A stretch of 64,000 bases of DNA, from NCBI GenBank assembly GCA_023078685.1, contig JALGAS010000002.1:3038001-3102000 (forward strand), read 5' to 3'. The notes under the pieces were generated by a model that saw nothing but the letters and a program-made list of their open reading frames with translations, did no database searches and was not told the DNA's origin. The DNA comes from Neopestalotiopsis rosae. Lineage: Eukaryota > Ascomycota > Sordariomycetes > Amphisphaeriales > Sporocadaceae. Shown piece after piece: positions 11,782-24,100 of this stretch. The position numbers were made by a program, and so were the translations under genes. Position 1 is the stretch's first letter; the number at the start of each line of letters is the position of its first letter.

Positions 11782-14700
11782 CTATACAATATTTGTAGAT
11801 CTACTTCCTAAAGTGCTCGAGGATTTACGTTTCCTACTTGTCATGTTCTTCGAGGCATAAAACATGGCCCCCGCCACCGTGCTTGGGTCCATGGGCATCT
11901 CGGGTGGCCAAGAGATGATGAACGACGAAATCAGCACCATGGCCATGATACAAATAACGCTTATCGTCAGCCATACACAGGCTGTACTCATTGGATCCTG
12001 TTCTTCCAGTCGAGCTGGGACATTGGCAAGGAATAAGGGTAGAAATTCGGAGAGGATGGCGGTAAAAGCAACGACACCAAGATAGTTGTCGGGATGTTCT
12101 CTGCTTATGACTCTCCAGAAACCGGAAAATGGGTTCGATGGTGGGCTGAGATGTGCTACTTTTTCGAAAGGCTGTTTCCGGTACATGAGCCGGTACGGAC
12201 TGAGAAATGCGACGCCTGCGCATATTGATTAGCTTGAGATAGTCGCACAGATTGAGTCCTGACTCACAAGTGAAGAAATTCCACCATATTATGGATATAA
12301 CCACTCCAGCGCCAGTGAGGATGAAGCGCCCGCCAAAGTTCTCGCTGTCCATAAAGTCTTGGAACGCGCCATGAGTGTTCCGATATAACAACACCATCAA
12401 TGCTAATGCCAGCTGTAACAAAAAGAACAAAATTCGACCCGAGAGGCTCAAGGTGAAGAAGGGCATGCCGCATATCCGAGTCGTGCCGTATGTTCTCTTA
12501 CTGCGATACTCCCCTTCGTCATTCTTCATTTTTATAACACGCTGCCAGCGTCCCTCCTCTTTGTTTTCCAAGTAACCAAGCTTGTACCGTTTCTTTCCAA
12601 ACGCCCTGATTACTTCCTCTTTACAGATAATGCCGCCCAATTTCCAGTCGAGGCTATCCAAACGAGTGAGAGTATTTTCGTCTTGCGCCAGACGCCACAT
12701 CTCAAATATGCTCCACGGTGAATCGTTTTCCACGCCAGTTCGACGTTGCCACAGGCCGATTGCGACAACAATAATAAGGATGGCCATTAGACAAATCAGC
12801 CCTGCGGCAAATTTTGCTGATGTCCTTGATACGACGACAGATGTAGGACACGTCTTGAACCGCCCGTCACTTGACAACGGGCAGTCAAAATCTTGAACTT
12901 CGAGCTCCAGGGCCTCGGTACTGAGCGCAATCAAGATTGAGTTCACCACAGTCAGCAATCCCGTGACAGCGAGCAGCCAGTTGCCCGTTTTGGGCGACAG
13001 GACTCCCGAAATGAGACCCCACAGTCCCGTCGTCTTCAGACCAAGGGAGTCCTTTGTTTCAGCACCCTCCTTTGAGGTCATGGCGCTGAAAGGCTGGTGA
13101 AGCTTGACAGTCTGGTCCAGAATCCGGATCGGTATGGAAATGCCAATGGCCAGCAAGGTCGGGAGTAGTATTCCCAGGAAGTAATACCCGGACGAAACAG
13201 GCACCGCTGCAATTGTTGGATTTGCAACGGACGCATTGGCTTTGGGTGTACTGGTAGGGTCGACTACTACAGTGCTAAAAGATGTTGAGGTGCCAGCGGG
13301 CATCATTATTGTCATTGTCGATGTGGGGTTGCCCGCCGCATCTCTCAACGTTGTCACTGTCGGTAAATCAGTGATGTGAAGGACTTGATAGCCCGTAATT
13401 TTTCCGCGACTATCGGTCATAGTGATCGTCGAGACATCTTCGAAATAAGTCCTCACCATGACACGACCATTCAGACCGGTCATTGTTGTCGTTCTTGGTG
13501 TTTCTTGAATGATCTGATATTTGGTTGTTGTTGGATTCCCGTTGTAATCTTTCTCTATCACCGTAGCAAGATGCTGATACAACGTTTCAAGAGAAGTTGC
13601 TGTGGGTTTTCCGTTCTCATCCGTGAGCGTGAAGGATGCGATCACCTGGGTAGCGCCGCTGGCCGGATCTCCATCGTCTATCGTCGTGGTTCTCAAGCGC
13701 GTCACAAACATGGCGGCGGTGATGGGTACAGTTGTTATATAGTTTCCAACGGCGATGAGACCGCTCTTGTCAGTCACTGTGCTTGTTGGAGTAACTGTAC
13801 TTTCAATAGATGACACGACTCTTGTGCTCTCAACGACACGAACGACAGTGGTTGTAGGGGTGTGCGTAGGTGTCTCTGGTGGAGGAGGCCTATGATCATT
13901 ATCACCGCCTTGAGAGGGATCTGCGTGACCTGGCCCGGTGTTGTGGGTATCCGGCGTCGGCAGAGTCACTGTGTGTTGGACAGTGGTCGATCCCTGATTC
14001 GGAAGTGTCCCTGGAGGGCGCTGTCCTCCACTGTCTACAGGCGTACTCACGCTAATGACAATGGTTGACACAAACGTCGACGTGGTGAGAGAGCTGTCCG
14101 AGTTTGTAGTTGTGTGAATCACAGTAATCACTGTCGACGTAGGTGGCGGCGGTACAACTACACTGATGGTTGTTGTCATAGAGCTTGATGCAGTGGCGGC
14201 TCCAGAACCTTCCGAGGCCGGTGGTGCAGAGGCTGCCGTGGTTTCGGGAGATGGTGTTGTTTTCACTTCTCCGGGAAAAGTAGGAATAGCTTCTGTAGAG
14301 TTTGGATCATTCGGACCGGTAGCTTGAGCAGTGGTGGCTGGAGTAGTGTTGGTCAAGGTAGCTCCACCTGCATTCTCCGAACTAGTTGGACTTCCACTTT
14401 GCTGAACTGGTTGAGAGGACGGCAAGGTTGTCGTCGGTGTGCTTTCACCTCCTGGCACCACCGTGGGTGAATCGGCAGCGTTTGTTGTCGTGCCCGTTGT
14501 TACCTCAGATACAGTACTGGGACCCGTCGTGCCTGGATTGACCACGGAAGTGTCAGTGGGAGTAGGAGCACCCGAGTTTGTTGGGATGAAACTCGTGGTG
14601 GACGTTGTTCCAGGATTCTCTCCAGGTGATGTTGGTGACGCTGGCGATGTTGGCGACGTTGGCAAGACGGGCGGAATTCCGATAGTGACGGTCACGGGCG

Positions 14701-16558
14701 CAGTGGTGATCAAAAGAGTAGTAGTGCTAAGAGTAGTCGTGACTGTTGTGTCGCATCGAGCAGCTTCTCGTCTGCCCAATCTAGTCGCTTGGGGAGGCAC
14801 AAACTTCTTTATTAGTCCGAGATCAATGGTCAAGACAGGTACCGTGATCCAACTCGTCACGGTTTGAACTACTTCTACTGTGCAGGTTGCCCCAGGTGGG
14901 TTTGTTGCTGTCGAAGAGGGCAAAGAGACATCGCCGTCTGAGCTTGAAGAACTTGTCGACAGCGTCTTGCTATCATCACCTGGCGGCTTCTGGGAAGTCG
15001 GAACGACCACAGTCGCCGTCGCGGTCGTTTCAGCTTGACTGGTAGGGTCAGATTCCTTGGAAGACATCGGCCCACCACCACCAGCCTTGTGAGAAGAAGT
15101 GGGATCTGTGTTGAGAGTTGAAGATTCTGAACTCTGTGATGAAGTCGAAACGGTACTTGTCGGGGTATATCCTGGGCTAGGCGACTGGTCATTACCACCC
15201 CCAGCATGTCCTTTATCCCCTCCGGATCCATGACCACCATCACTAGGCTCTGGGTCCTTTTTGGTAGTGGTCACGGCTGTGGTCGAGGAGGTGGTCGAGG
15301 AGGTAGTCGAGTCATTTTCCGCTGGGTCCGGTTTCTTCGACGAAGTTGTCGTAAGGGACGTGGTGGTTGTGCTAGTGGTTGCTGTAGTTTCCTTCACTGT
15401 CGTGGGAGACTTGTCATCTCCACCTTTTGAGGGCTTGTTGGGTTCAGCATCAGTCGGCGTCGGCACTTCTTCTGCTGCTGTTGTGGATGTGGTGGTGGAT
15501 GTCGTGATGCCTTTTTCAGTACGTGTGCTCGTGGAGGTCGAAGTGGTATGTAGACTACTTGTAGTTGTAGAGGTCTCAGGAGACGTGCTGGGTTCAGTTT
15601 TTATCTCAGAGGGTTCTGACTTAGGTGTTGTAGTCTTATCGGAGACTTTGCTGGTGGTCGTTGTAGTTTCCGGTGTGGTCGTAGTAACATCAGGGTCTGT
15701 GAGTGTGATACCCACTGTAAGTGTAATGCCCAATGTAGGTATCGAGATTTGCTCATCGTCGCTTGGAGATATCTCTGCACTCGATGACCCCGAATCATCG
15801 TGTTTTCGGGCATCCAAACCATGCACAAGTCGCACACTGCGTTGCGTGAGTTCATGTGACCGTGGCTTGATCTCTGATGCATTCCTCGAGATAACATCGG
15901 ATGTAGTAGAACTTGAGCTTTTCGGTAACACGAATAATGCCGTGATCATGAATGCTAGCAATGCCACTACCGCAGAAAAGAGTATGAGAAGAAACCTTCG
16001 CTTGAGTGCGGCAGGTTTGTAGTCAGGCAGTTCCGTCGGGGTCGGCTTAGATGGTATATCGTCGTCCACTTCGATAGTGGTGACCATCGGCTCAAAGCGA
16101 AGAAACTTGTCCTTTTCTTCCAATTGCTCCCTTTCAACAAAGGTCTTTTCTGTCAGGGTGTCGCTTTCTCCACTGAGTGCAGACGGCGCGCGGTTGTGGC
16201 CCCGAACGTACGGAGCATACGGAGCGTAATACTCCATAGGCCCAGGACCTGCCAACTCTGCGATTGTTGCTTCTTCCAGTCCATCAAGGGCCATGTGACT
16301 TTCGACTGGTGCGTACCCTATCTGGGCGGTATCTGCTGCAATGTGCTGCAGGCCTTCATCTTCGTCAAATTGACCGAGTGCCGTGTTGCGGAAAATATCA
16401 CGGACTCGACTGTGAAAAACACTTTCGCGCGGTTGATTTACCGGTAGTTCCCAATATTGTGAAACATCATCGGCCGTCTCTAGATCGGAATCGTTTTGTG
16501 CGACGGGGGCGAAGCCGACATTGCGGCCCGCCCGGCGCTGCGTTGGCGCCCGGTCCAT
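11782..16558 (-). CDS. large Thr/Ser-rich multi-pass membrane protein, DUF3433-like
   Basis: Two exons (16558-12268 and 12215-11782) give 1574 aa. The 52-bp intron has donor GTGAGT and acceptor GCGCAG, and joins ...FFTC to VAFLSPYRLM. The frame opens further upstream, but the first true ATG is at 16558. Layout: an acidic cytosolic N-terminus (1-185); a membrane segment at about 189-211; a roughly 900-residue low-complexity region (about 215-1110) rich in Thr, Ser and Pro, with TTTTS, TSSTT and VVPPPPTSTV runs; then several hydrophobic segments from about residue 1120 to the end. The segment GILLPTLLAIGISIPIRILD with the following KLHQPFSAM resembles fungal DUF3433 repeats, and LSPYRLMYRKQPFEKVAHLS is the start of a second one. 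The Thr/Ser region is probably O-glycosylated and outside the cell or in a lumen. Function is unknown. Relatives carry unreliable automatic names, so I give none. Confidence 0.8.
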
Positions 16559-18374
16559 ATTCCGTAGAGACCAAATTGTATAGTGATTGAGCGAATAACT
16601 CACTAACCTAGGCGTTGTTGCGCCGATCCCTCACGGGGTTCCGAAACATGGTATTATTTGACTTTGCAGTAGTTTTACTAGGCCATTCGTTGTTGACACT
16701 GCAAAAAAGGCTTTGAGATCGACATTTCGCAACTGACAAGGAGGGGGGTAGATTGACTCAACGGGAATTACCCATCAGTCTTTCAATGTCCGACTCATTG
16801 CCCATCATGATCAATCAGGCTGCAGCAAGGGCTGCATCTGCTGCGTTCGTCTGGCACAGCAGCAGTCATGCAGGGCGACTATATGGGGTATAGCATACCA
16901 TAATCATGGAGTTTGCCAATGCAATAGTCTAATCCTGTCGTGGCGAAGGGCCAATCTGGACTCTGCAGGCTCAAAAGCCCTCCAAGCCCCCCGGCGAATA
17001 TCTATCCAGAGGTTGATGGAGGTGTGTATCGGCCCCTGTCGATTCGAATGCAACCTGGAACAAACAGGCCAATGAGGCGGGGGTGAGGGTTGCAGCCAAC
17101 ACCATAAGCAACCCCATCGCGATCCCGTTCTAAGCATTTGGGCGGGGTTCTACCACTCTGGGCTGCCATTTCTGTTGTTGGACAGCGAAAGAACAACAGT
17201 TATGTCTGCAATGCACCTACCGACCAACCGCGCATATTTTTTCCAACGGGCAGCGGGCAGCGGGCAGGGACGGACGGATGGTCTGATTGCATGATCGAGC
17301 ATTGGTGGATTCCCCCACGAGCTGCCAAATGTCGTCGCGGGCCGCTGTAAGTTGCAGTTGCAGTTGCAGTTGCAGTAGGCACTGGACGGGTACTTTATTT
17401 TGCTCTCTGCCCATCTGCCCATCCATCTGCCATCCGGAGCAACCCATCTTCTGATCGATGTCGCCAACATGGCCAGCCACCCATCTCATCCGTGGACATG
17501 ACACCCTTGGTCGGGCAAGGACAACATCCGAATCGGGTGCTAGAGCGATCTGAGACTTGCATGCTTGTTGGCGCTCAGCCTCATGCTATTCTGAGAATCA
17601 ATCAGCAGACATTTGTAAGAGTGAGTGGTCATGGAATCGCTTCGTCTTCCGTCATGGCAGGGCCAGGATGATGTTATGGATCATGATTTGAGTATGAAGT
17701 TTGGTTCATGACAACCATGACAACCATGAAAATCAATAACGTTGGAAAATATGAGCAATCGAAGAGAGGTTTGGGGGCCGCTCCTGCCAAGTCTTGTTCT
17801 CGGTCGGTCTCGGTGTCGTACTTGCATACTTTTTTTTGCCTTTTCTCTCTCGGCTGCTGCGGTTAGTCGGTGCGATTCAGCCGACGAATGAACTCTCACG
17901 TGCTTCTTTTTTCAATTTTGCACAAATTTGCGGAGGGACAGTTCCTCTAATGTTACGTTGTAAATGATTGGGAGTGAGAGACACATGTCTAATCCTTCTT
18001 CAACATTCTCTATACGTGATTGGCACATTCTCTCACGTCAGAAGGCAAGAGAGCGCGGGAGTTGGTAAGGCTGCGGCAATAATTATTCAATATTGTCTGT
18101 AATCTGACGTGATACAAATCAGACAATGATCGAATTTTTCTTTGGTTATCATCACACCACAACTTGTAAGCATTTGCGTTCTAGACCTTTCACTTTATGG
18201 GATCGACATTGTTGCACAAGTATTTGGTTGGTTCAAAGTCAATTGATTTGTTTAATTTTACAGAGCCAAACTGTGTAACACTAATGACTATTACATTATT
18301 GCCCTTCTTTGATAAGTATACTATCATGATGGCATATAGTTCATGAATTTAATTTAAGTATAACTTGGGCCAAT
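16559..18374. other. intergenic, promoter side of the large membrane-protein gene
   Basis: No gene is supported. Short open frames on both strands lack motifs. The only structure I see is a GTTGCA hexamer repeat at 17351-17375. The right end is the 3' flank of the GPI-protein gene. Confidence 0.5.
17351..17375 (+). repeat. GTTGCA hexanucleotide tandem repeat (about 4 copies)
   Basis: Four perfect tandem copies of GTTGCA in the intergenic region upstream of the large membrane-protein gene. On the minus strand this reads TGCAAC. There is no coding context. Confidence 0.85.
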
Positions 18375-19410
18375 TTAGACCAAGAAAGCAGCAACACCAG
18401 CCAGGATGGCAGCGACGCTGACGCCGTTGGCAATGGCACCAGCCGTCATGGCGGTCGAGGTCGACGAGGCCGACGAGCCCGTGCTGGTACCCGAAGAGCC
18501 GGCGGACATGGTGGCGGTGCCCTGGGAGCCGGGCGCGGTGGCAGTGGCGTTGGTGGTGGTGTTGGTGGGCACCAGGACGGGGTCGTAGGCGCTGCAGGTC
18601 GCGTTCTCCATGGCGACCGGGCAGGCGCCGTCAATGCAGATGGACTGCAGCTGGGCGCCCTGGGCGGGGATGACGGTCGTCTCTGGGCTGCAGCGGTAGT
18701 TGAAGAGGGAGTTGAGGGCCATGCCGACCGCGGTCAGGTCGTCCTCGGCCACGCCAAACGAGGCTGCGGCCATGGCGACCTGCTCAATAAAGTAGCCCAT
18801 CTCGTAGGGGTTGAGGTCCATGAACTTGTGCACCTCGTACATGGAGGCGTGGCCGGTGTAGGCGTCAAAGCCTGGCATGCCCTGCATGGAGCATCCGAGC
18901 AGAGAGCCAAAGAATTGGTACAAATGTGTCAAAAGGAAGTACTGCATGGACGTGTCGTCATTGGCAGGCATGTTCTTCATCAAGGGCTCGGCGGCACCAC
19001 CATCAAGGAAGTTGATGGACACTCCGGCGTCGCCTCCGCGGTTGCTCGAGGCCAGCTCGCCGGTGAAGTAGGGGAGCAGGTTGACGTCGGTGCCGTTGAA
19101 GGTTCCGGCAGCCAGGATACCGGGGACTGTGATGCCGACATTGGGCTGGGTGTCTAATTATAACAATATATTAGTATATAGTTACAGGGGATGACTTCAA
19201 GTATGTCTTTTGAAGTATGGTAATCAACTTACAGTTTCCAATGACTACAGTGTTAACGACCAATGTCAAGAGAGTTGCCTGGTTGTCGGCAGTGTTCTCC
19301 TTGAGCAGAGCTGTTGTGTAGTAATCGCAGATGGATGTGTTGGAAGGGCGCTGGGCGCTTGCTGAGCCGACAGCCACGGCGGCAGCTACTGCAGTCTGAG
19401 TGAAACGCAT
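18375..19410 (-). CDS. secreted, GPI-anchored fungal protein of unknown function
   Basis: Two exons (19410-19233 and 19153-18375; intron 79 bp, donor GTAAGT, acceptor ATTAG) give 318 aa. The N-terminus MRFTQTAVAAAVAVGSASA is a typical signal peptide with cleavage before Gln. The central 200 residues form a compact domain with few Cys (GVSINFLDGG, FFGSLLGCSMQGMPGF and YEVHKFMDLNPYEMGYFIEQ are visible blocks) that I recognise as conserved among ascomycetes but cannot name. The tail is Ser/Thr-rich (TGSSASSTSTAMTAG) and ends in a hydrophobic stretch (SVAAILAGVAAFLV), the usual GPI-attachment pattern. It probably sits at the plasma membrane or cell wall. Codon use is strongly GC3-biased, which suggests good expression. 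Confidence 0.85.
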
Positions 19411-21136
19411 CTTGAAATATTTCTTTTGTTTTCTTTTTGTTAGAATAGAAATATGGTTGAGTGAATGTCGAATGGCACAGTAAAGAAACCTTGTGTCGGT
19501 ATGGAGAGCAGTTGTCACTTTTATGTAAGTCTCTACCGTACAGAAAAGCCATCGAATCCGCCTTTCAGGCAATCTCCCAGGCAATGAGAATGTCTCTTTC
19601 AACGCTATACCCTTCTGCCTTACAATCACGATGATCTCTCCGTGCTCCTGCTCCTCTCTCGGCAAGCCTGCCTTCCGTCCTCCTTGTAGTAGTGAGCTGC
19701 CGCTCCTAGCGCTGGCTCACACAGGCAAAAGGAGATTGCCATTTGGAGGCGTTATTTCTCTCACTCTGGAATGTTTGGTTTAGTCTCTCACTTGGGCATC
19801 TAGCACACTGACATGAATTCCGGCACGTCGCTAGACATTTGTAGCGCGGGTATTGGAATGTGTACTTTTCAATCAACATTGCATTATGGCGTGTACGGTC
19901 AAACATGGTTTCACTTTCATATCTCTCTCTTAGGGGAGTCTTCAACAATAGCAGAAGCTCAACAGGAGAAGCTCAAAATTGAACCCTCAGGAACAGGGAT
20001 TTGGTTTCTTGAAACAAACTTGTCAGTATTTCCATATGGAAACTGTCACTGATCGACCTACTAGATTATGAATGGGAGAGATGTGATTCGGCTCCCTTGG
20101 GAAACACGGACCAGACCCTGGTACGAACTACTTCCTCCTTTCGGGTCTACGGTAGTATAAGACACCAGGGGTAAAACCAATCAAGACAGGGCGATTGTCA
20201 ATAGTCAAATTACCGCACAAGAAGCGGACGTCCAAGTGCTGGCAAGTGCTGGTTTACTTGGAGCTAACATATGTCATCCCTTCTCGGAAAGCAGTGTGCC
20301 GTCCGGATCGAGATCAATCCGTGTGGGGAAGTCAGCATCCGCAGAATCCGTTTGAGCTAAAGAGTGTTAAGCTTGTTATGCCCAGGCCCGTACTAACGAG
20401 CACTGGTCTACCGACTACCGTCGACTACCACGTCCGACTACCATAGACCCATGGACTACTAGACATATCTCACTACTTCTTAAAGGATGCATGTTCCCCC
20501 TCGAGCTAGTTCAGGTAGCCAGTATCAGGTGCAAGCCTGATCCCCAAGAATTGGCCTTTGTCGTCCAGGGGCATAAAGATCGTTATGTCATGATGGTAAG
20601 AGCTATACTCCTCAGATCGACTTTTGCCTCTCTGGCTCCTCGTTCCGGGAGCCTAAAGAGATTACCTCCATCATGTGTGAGATGGCAGGTGGCTAGTTGG
20701 ACCATGGCCCAGGGGTAATCGATGGACAGGAGAAACAAAGATACATCTTACCCCGCGAGGTCCAGATCATGGAGTATCAAGCAACTCTTGTCGGTTGGAT
20801 TTCATTTCGACTGGACGTGATCGAAAATCAGGATTGAACGAAGGGAGACAGTAACCACATTTGACGGCACGCACCACAGTATATGAAACTCCTCACAACG
20901 AGAGCGAAAATTGATTTTATGTAACTTTTATACAGTCGCGCCACAACGGGTCTCGACTGAGTTGGGCGTTCACTAATTCCAGGAAGGACTACTATTGAAA
21001 AGACCGCTGTCGAGGTATCAATCGCTGTTCATGGCCGCAAGACGGCTGGCATCAAAATCATGAAAATAGACTGAAAGCTTATACACATGCTCCATCATGA
21101 TAGTCGCAAATATGAAATGTCCCACATAGGCATTGG
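19411..21136. other. intergenic: GPI-protein promoter and JmjC gene 3' flank
   Basis: No gene is supported. Several 60-100-codon open frames appear on the plus strand around 19.8-20.7 kb, without motifs or splice structure. Three CGACTACC direct repeats lie at 20412-20442. Confidence 0.5.
20412..20442 (+). repeat. CGACTACC short direct repeats
   Basis: CGACTACC occurs at 20412, 20422 and 20435, interrupted by two to five bases. It is a small degenerate tandem structure in non-coding DNA, with no function evident. Confidence 0.7.
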
Positions 21137-24100
21137 TCATGCTCGACCACGCCCACGAGGTCTACCTCTTTGACCTCTCGTAGCTAAGCCAGCGCCTCGA
21201 CCGCCTCTCCGAGCAGTAAACACTGGCTTTGCGGGTATCCCCTCGTCATCGTCATCATCGTCAAAGATACTTTCACTGTCATCAGACCCAAAGCTGTCGT
21301 CACTCACTTCTAGTCTGACAACCGTTGGATTGTTGTGATGCCGAGTACTTCGAACTGGAACTTGACTTTCCTCATCGGCAGATGACTCTGATGAAGACTC
21401 TTCTTGGTCCATGCCAAAGTCATCATCAAATAATTCTGACCGGCCATGGAAGTTCTTGGCACTAGCAACAGGTGCTGGAGATTTGCTTTTAGTCATTAGG
21501 GTAGATTCAGTAGTGTTGGGTTTGGGGGATCGCTGTGAGTTGATGCTGCTTCTAGCACGCATCTTGAACCCCTTACCCCTGGCTGCCATTCGGTCCCGCA
21601 TGGACAACATTTTAGGAAACACTGGTGCTGGCGCAGTTTCTGTTTCTGGCTCGGGGTCTGCTGTGGCAGCAGGCATCGACTTTCGTCCAGGCGGCCGACC
21701 CCTGCTGCGTTTTTCCAGCGTCCCTTCTGGACCAGGCTCTGACGAGACAGCTGGCATGGATTTTCGGCCAGGCGGTCGCCCCCTTCGTCTTGCCGGAGCC
21801 TCGCCTGCAGAGGCCTCCTGAGCAGGACTTTCGGTTTGGTCATCTTCGCGCAGTAAGGCCGCTTCAAGTTCGGCTTCCAGACCGTCCATACCAGAGTTTT
21901 CACCATCCTGTTCGGCTTGGTCATCATTTGCACTGGCAAGTGTATCATTTGCCGTATCTAGTAGACCAAGCCTTGGAGGGCGTCCTCTTTTCTTGGGCTC
22001 CTTTGCGGCCGGTGTTGTCGCATCAGCTGCAATCGAAGCTCGAGGTCGTCCAGGGGGTCGCCCAGGCGGTCGACCACGTTTCTTGGCCCCTGTCTGAGGA
22101 GTTGGATTCGTAGTCGTAGGCTCGTCCTGTCCTGTTAGAGCACGAATAGCCTCTGCGGCTAGATCGACCGGATCATTTGCTTCATCGGGGTCTTCTTCCG
22201 CACCAAACAGCCTGATTGGGTTGACTGTGACAATGTCCTCGGGGTCCTCTACAATCTCTTCGGCTTCCACATAGGATTGGGCAGGCTTAGCATGCCGCAG
22301 TGTGGGATTAAGAGGTTCGATCGGCAGAGGTGGCCTAGCCGGCTTTTGCTGGCGCTTGTCGGGGTTTGCTTCTGCCTCATCGAGCTGTGCTTCAGGCACT
22401 GCAGAACCTTCAGCCGACCGAGCGTCTGAGCGATTCGGTGTAGCATTCTGACTGCCATTCGCTTGTCCGAGGGCACCAAGTAGTGCAGGATCAAGATTCA
22501 TAAGTTGATCCAGGTTGCCTGTCTTAGGTTTCTTGCGGTGATGACTTTTTGGTCCACGGAAGTCAGGATCGTCATCAGTCTCGAGTCGAGCTTTCCGCTT
22601 AGCCAGACGCAAAGTTTTCTTGACGAAATCGGACACCTCGGGCTCGTGGTCAAGGGCGTCAGCAGAAGGCATTTGAAATGCATCAAACAAAATGCGATCC
22701 GCACTATCGTCTTGATCATAGAAACCCATACCCATCATACGGCCACCCATGGATGGGCTGGGATAGGCAGGCGGTTCAGGGTAAGATGAATCACCTTCAC
22801 CATTTTGTGCACCCATGTCAGCCGTTTGTACGCGGCTGGCGTTGGGATCCTGATCGTCCTCTGGGATAACTTGAGGACCACCGTTCATGATTGAAGCTTG
22901 GAGCGCCGAATCCATTTCTTGAGGACCATCTCCGGATTCGTCAAGGGCTGCCAACGGGTCCCTGGCCTTTTCGGCTTCCGCTTGTTCTTTCAATCGCTGC
23001 ATTCTCTTCGTGTTGCTGCTTCGCGTCTCCTCTCCAGCGCCTTTGAGCCAGCCCAAATTGTGAACACGGAAGTCCACGACGGACTCAACACTCCGATCAT
23101 CGGCAATTCGCCGAGTGTCGTGCCCCAGGAGAGTAGATTTGGGTACATATGGCTGAGTATTACCAGAACGTCTGCATGATCCGCAATTGCAAATGCCTAG
23201 GCATCTTGGACATTGCCAGTGCTCCTGTTCCATGGCAGCCTGCGGCATCGTATCGAATGCTCTGAACAGCACACCATAGCAATATGCTTCTTGACATGTA
23301 GTACAGAAATTCAGTCTGTAAGTATAGTCCTTGTGACAACACACGTGACATCTATACGTGTCGCCCTTCTTGACTTTCCTCTTTGGCTTGGACTTCTTCT
23401 TGACGCGGCCTTCTTCGTCGACTTCGGGCTCAGGTTCAGATTCTTCAGCCGCGCGTTCGACGGCTGGCTTCAGAATGTTGTTCCAAGGTCGACGACGCAG
23501 CTGCTCTTGACAAATTTGTGCTATTGACTTCTTCCCCGTCTTCTTTCGAGCAATCTCTAGAGGTTGTGGGGAGAAGTCTATGTCGACGAAACCATCCTGC
23601 TTGATGACCATGGCACGCCAAGTCTCGTGCTTGTCCACCAATTTCTCCCATTGCCACTGTTCACACCATTGTAATCCTGAAATGCAAACACATGATCGAC
23701 CCATGGCGTAACATTCCATACAGATATCGTAGGTGTCTTCATCGCCATTCAACAGCTGCCGCGTACAACATTTGCACGTCATAAATCGATTGAAGATGTT
23801 GGACCTGCAATACGAACACGTGATATTTGAGTCGAACTCAATGAACTCCGTGTTTTTTTCCTTGAATCCAAACATTTCGTCGATTAAGATCTCAGTGAAA
23901 AGGCCATAAAGTCGGCGGAAGTCGCTCGCCATCTGTCGCAAATGAGGTGAGTTTGTCAATTCCCTACCAAGACCAAGCAGGCTGGACTCGGCAGTCTCTT
24001 CGGCTTTCTGAAGCTCTGCATGGTATTTCTCCAAGGCGAAGTAGATGATGGCCTTGTTCTTGTATTGTTCGTCTCGGCAGACGAGTCTCGACCGAGGCAA

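Noticed and set aside
11834..12215. Unspliced C-terminus of the large membrane protein frame
   Set aside because: After NLCDYLKLIN the frame turns into Arg/His-rich nonsense, whereas removing the 52-bp intron restores membrane segments and a proper DUF3433-like block.
15261..16022. 253-codon Val-rich plus-strand open frame
   Set aside because: It is antisense to the Thr/Ser-rich region of the large membrane protein; Thr codons read backwards give Val/Gly/Ser-rich shadows.
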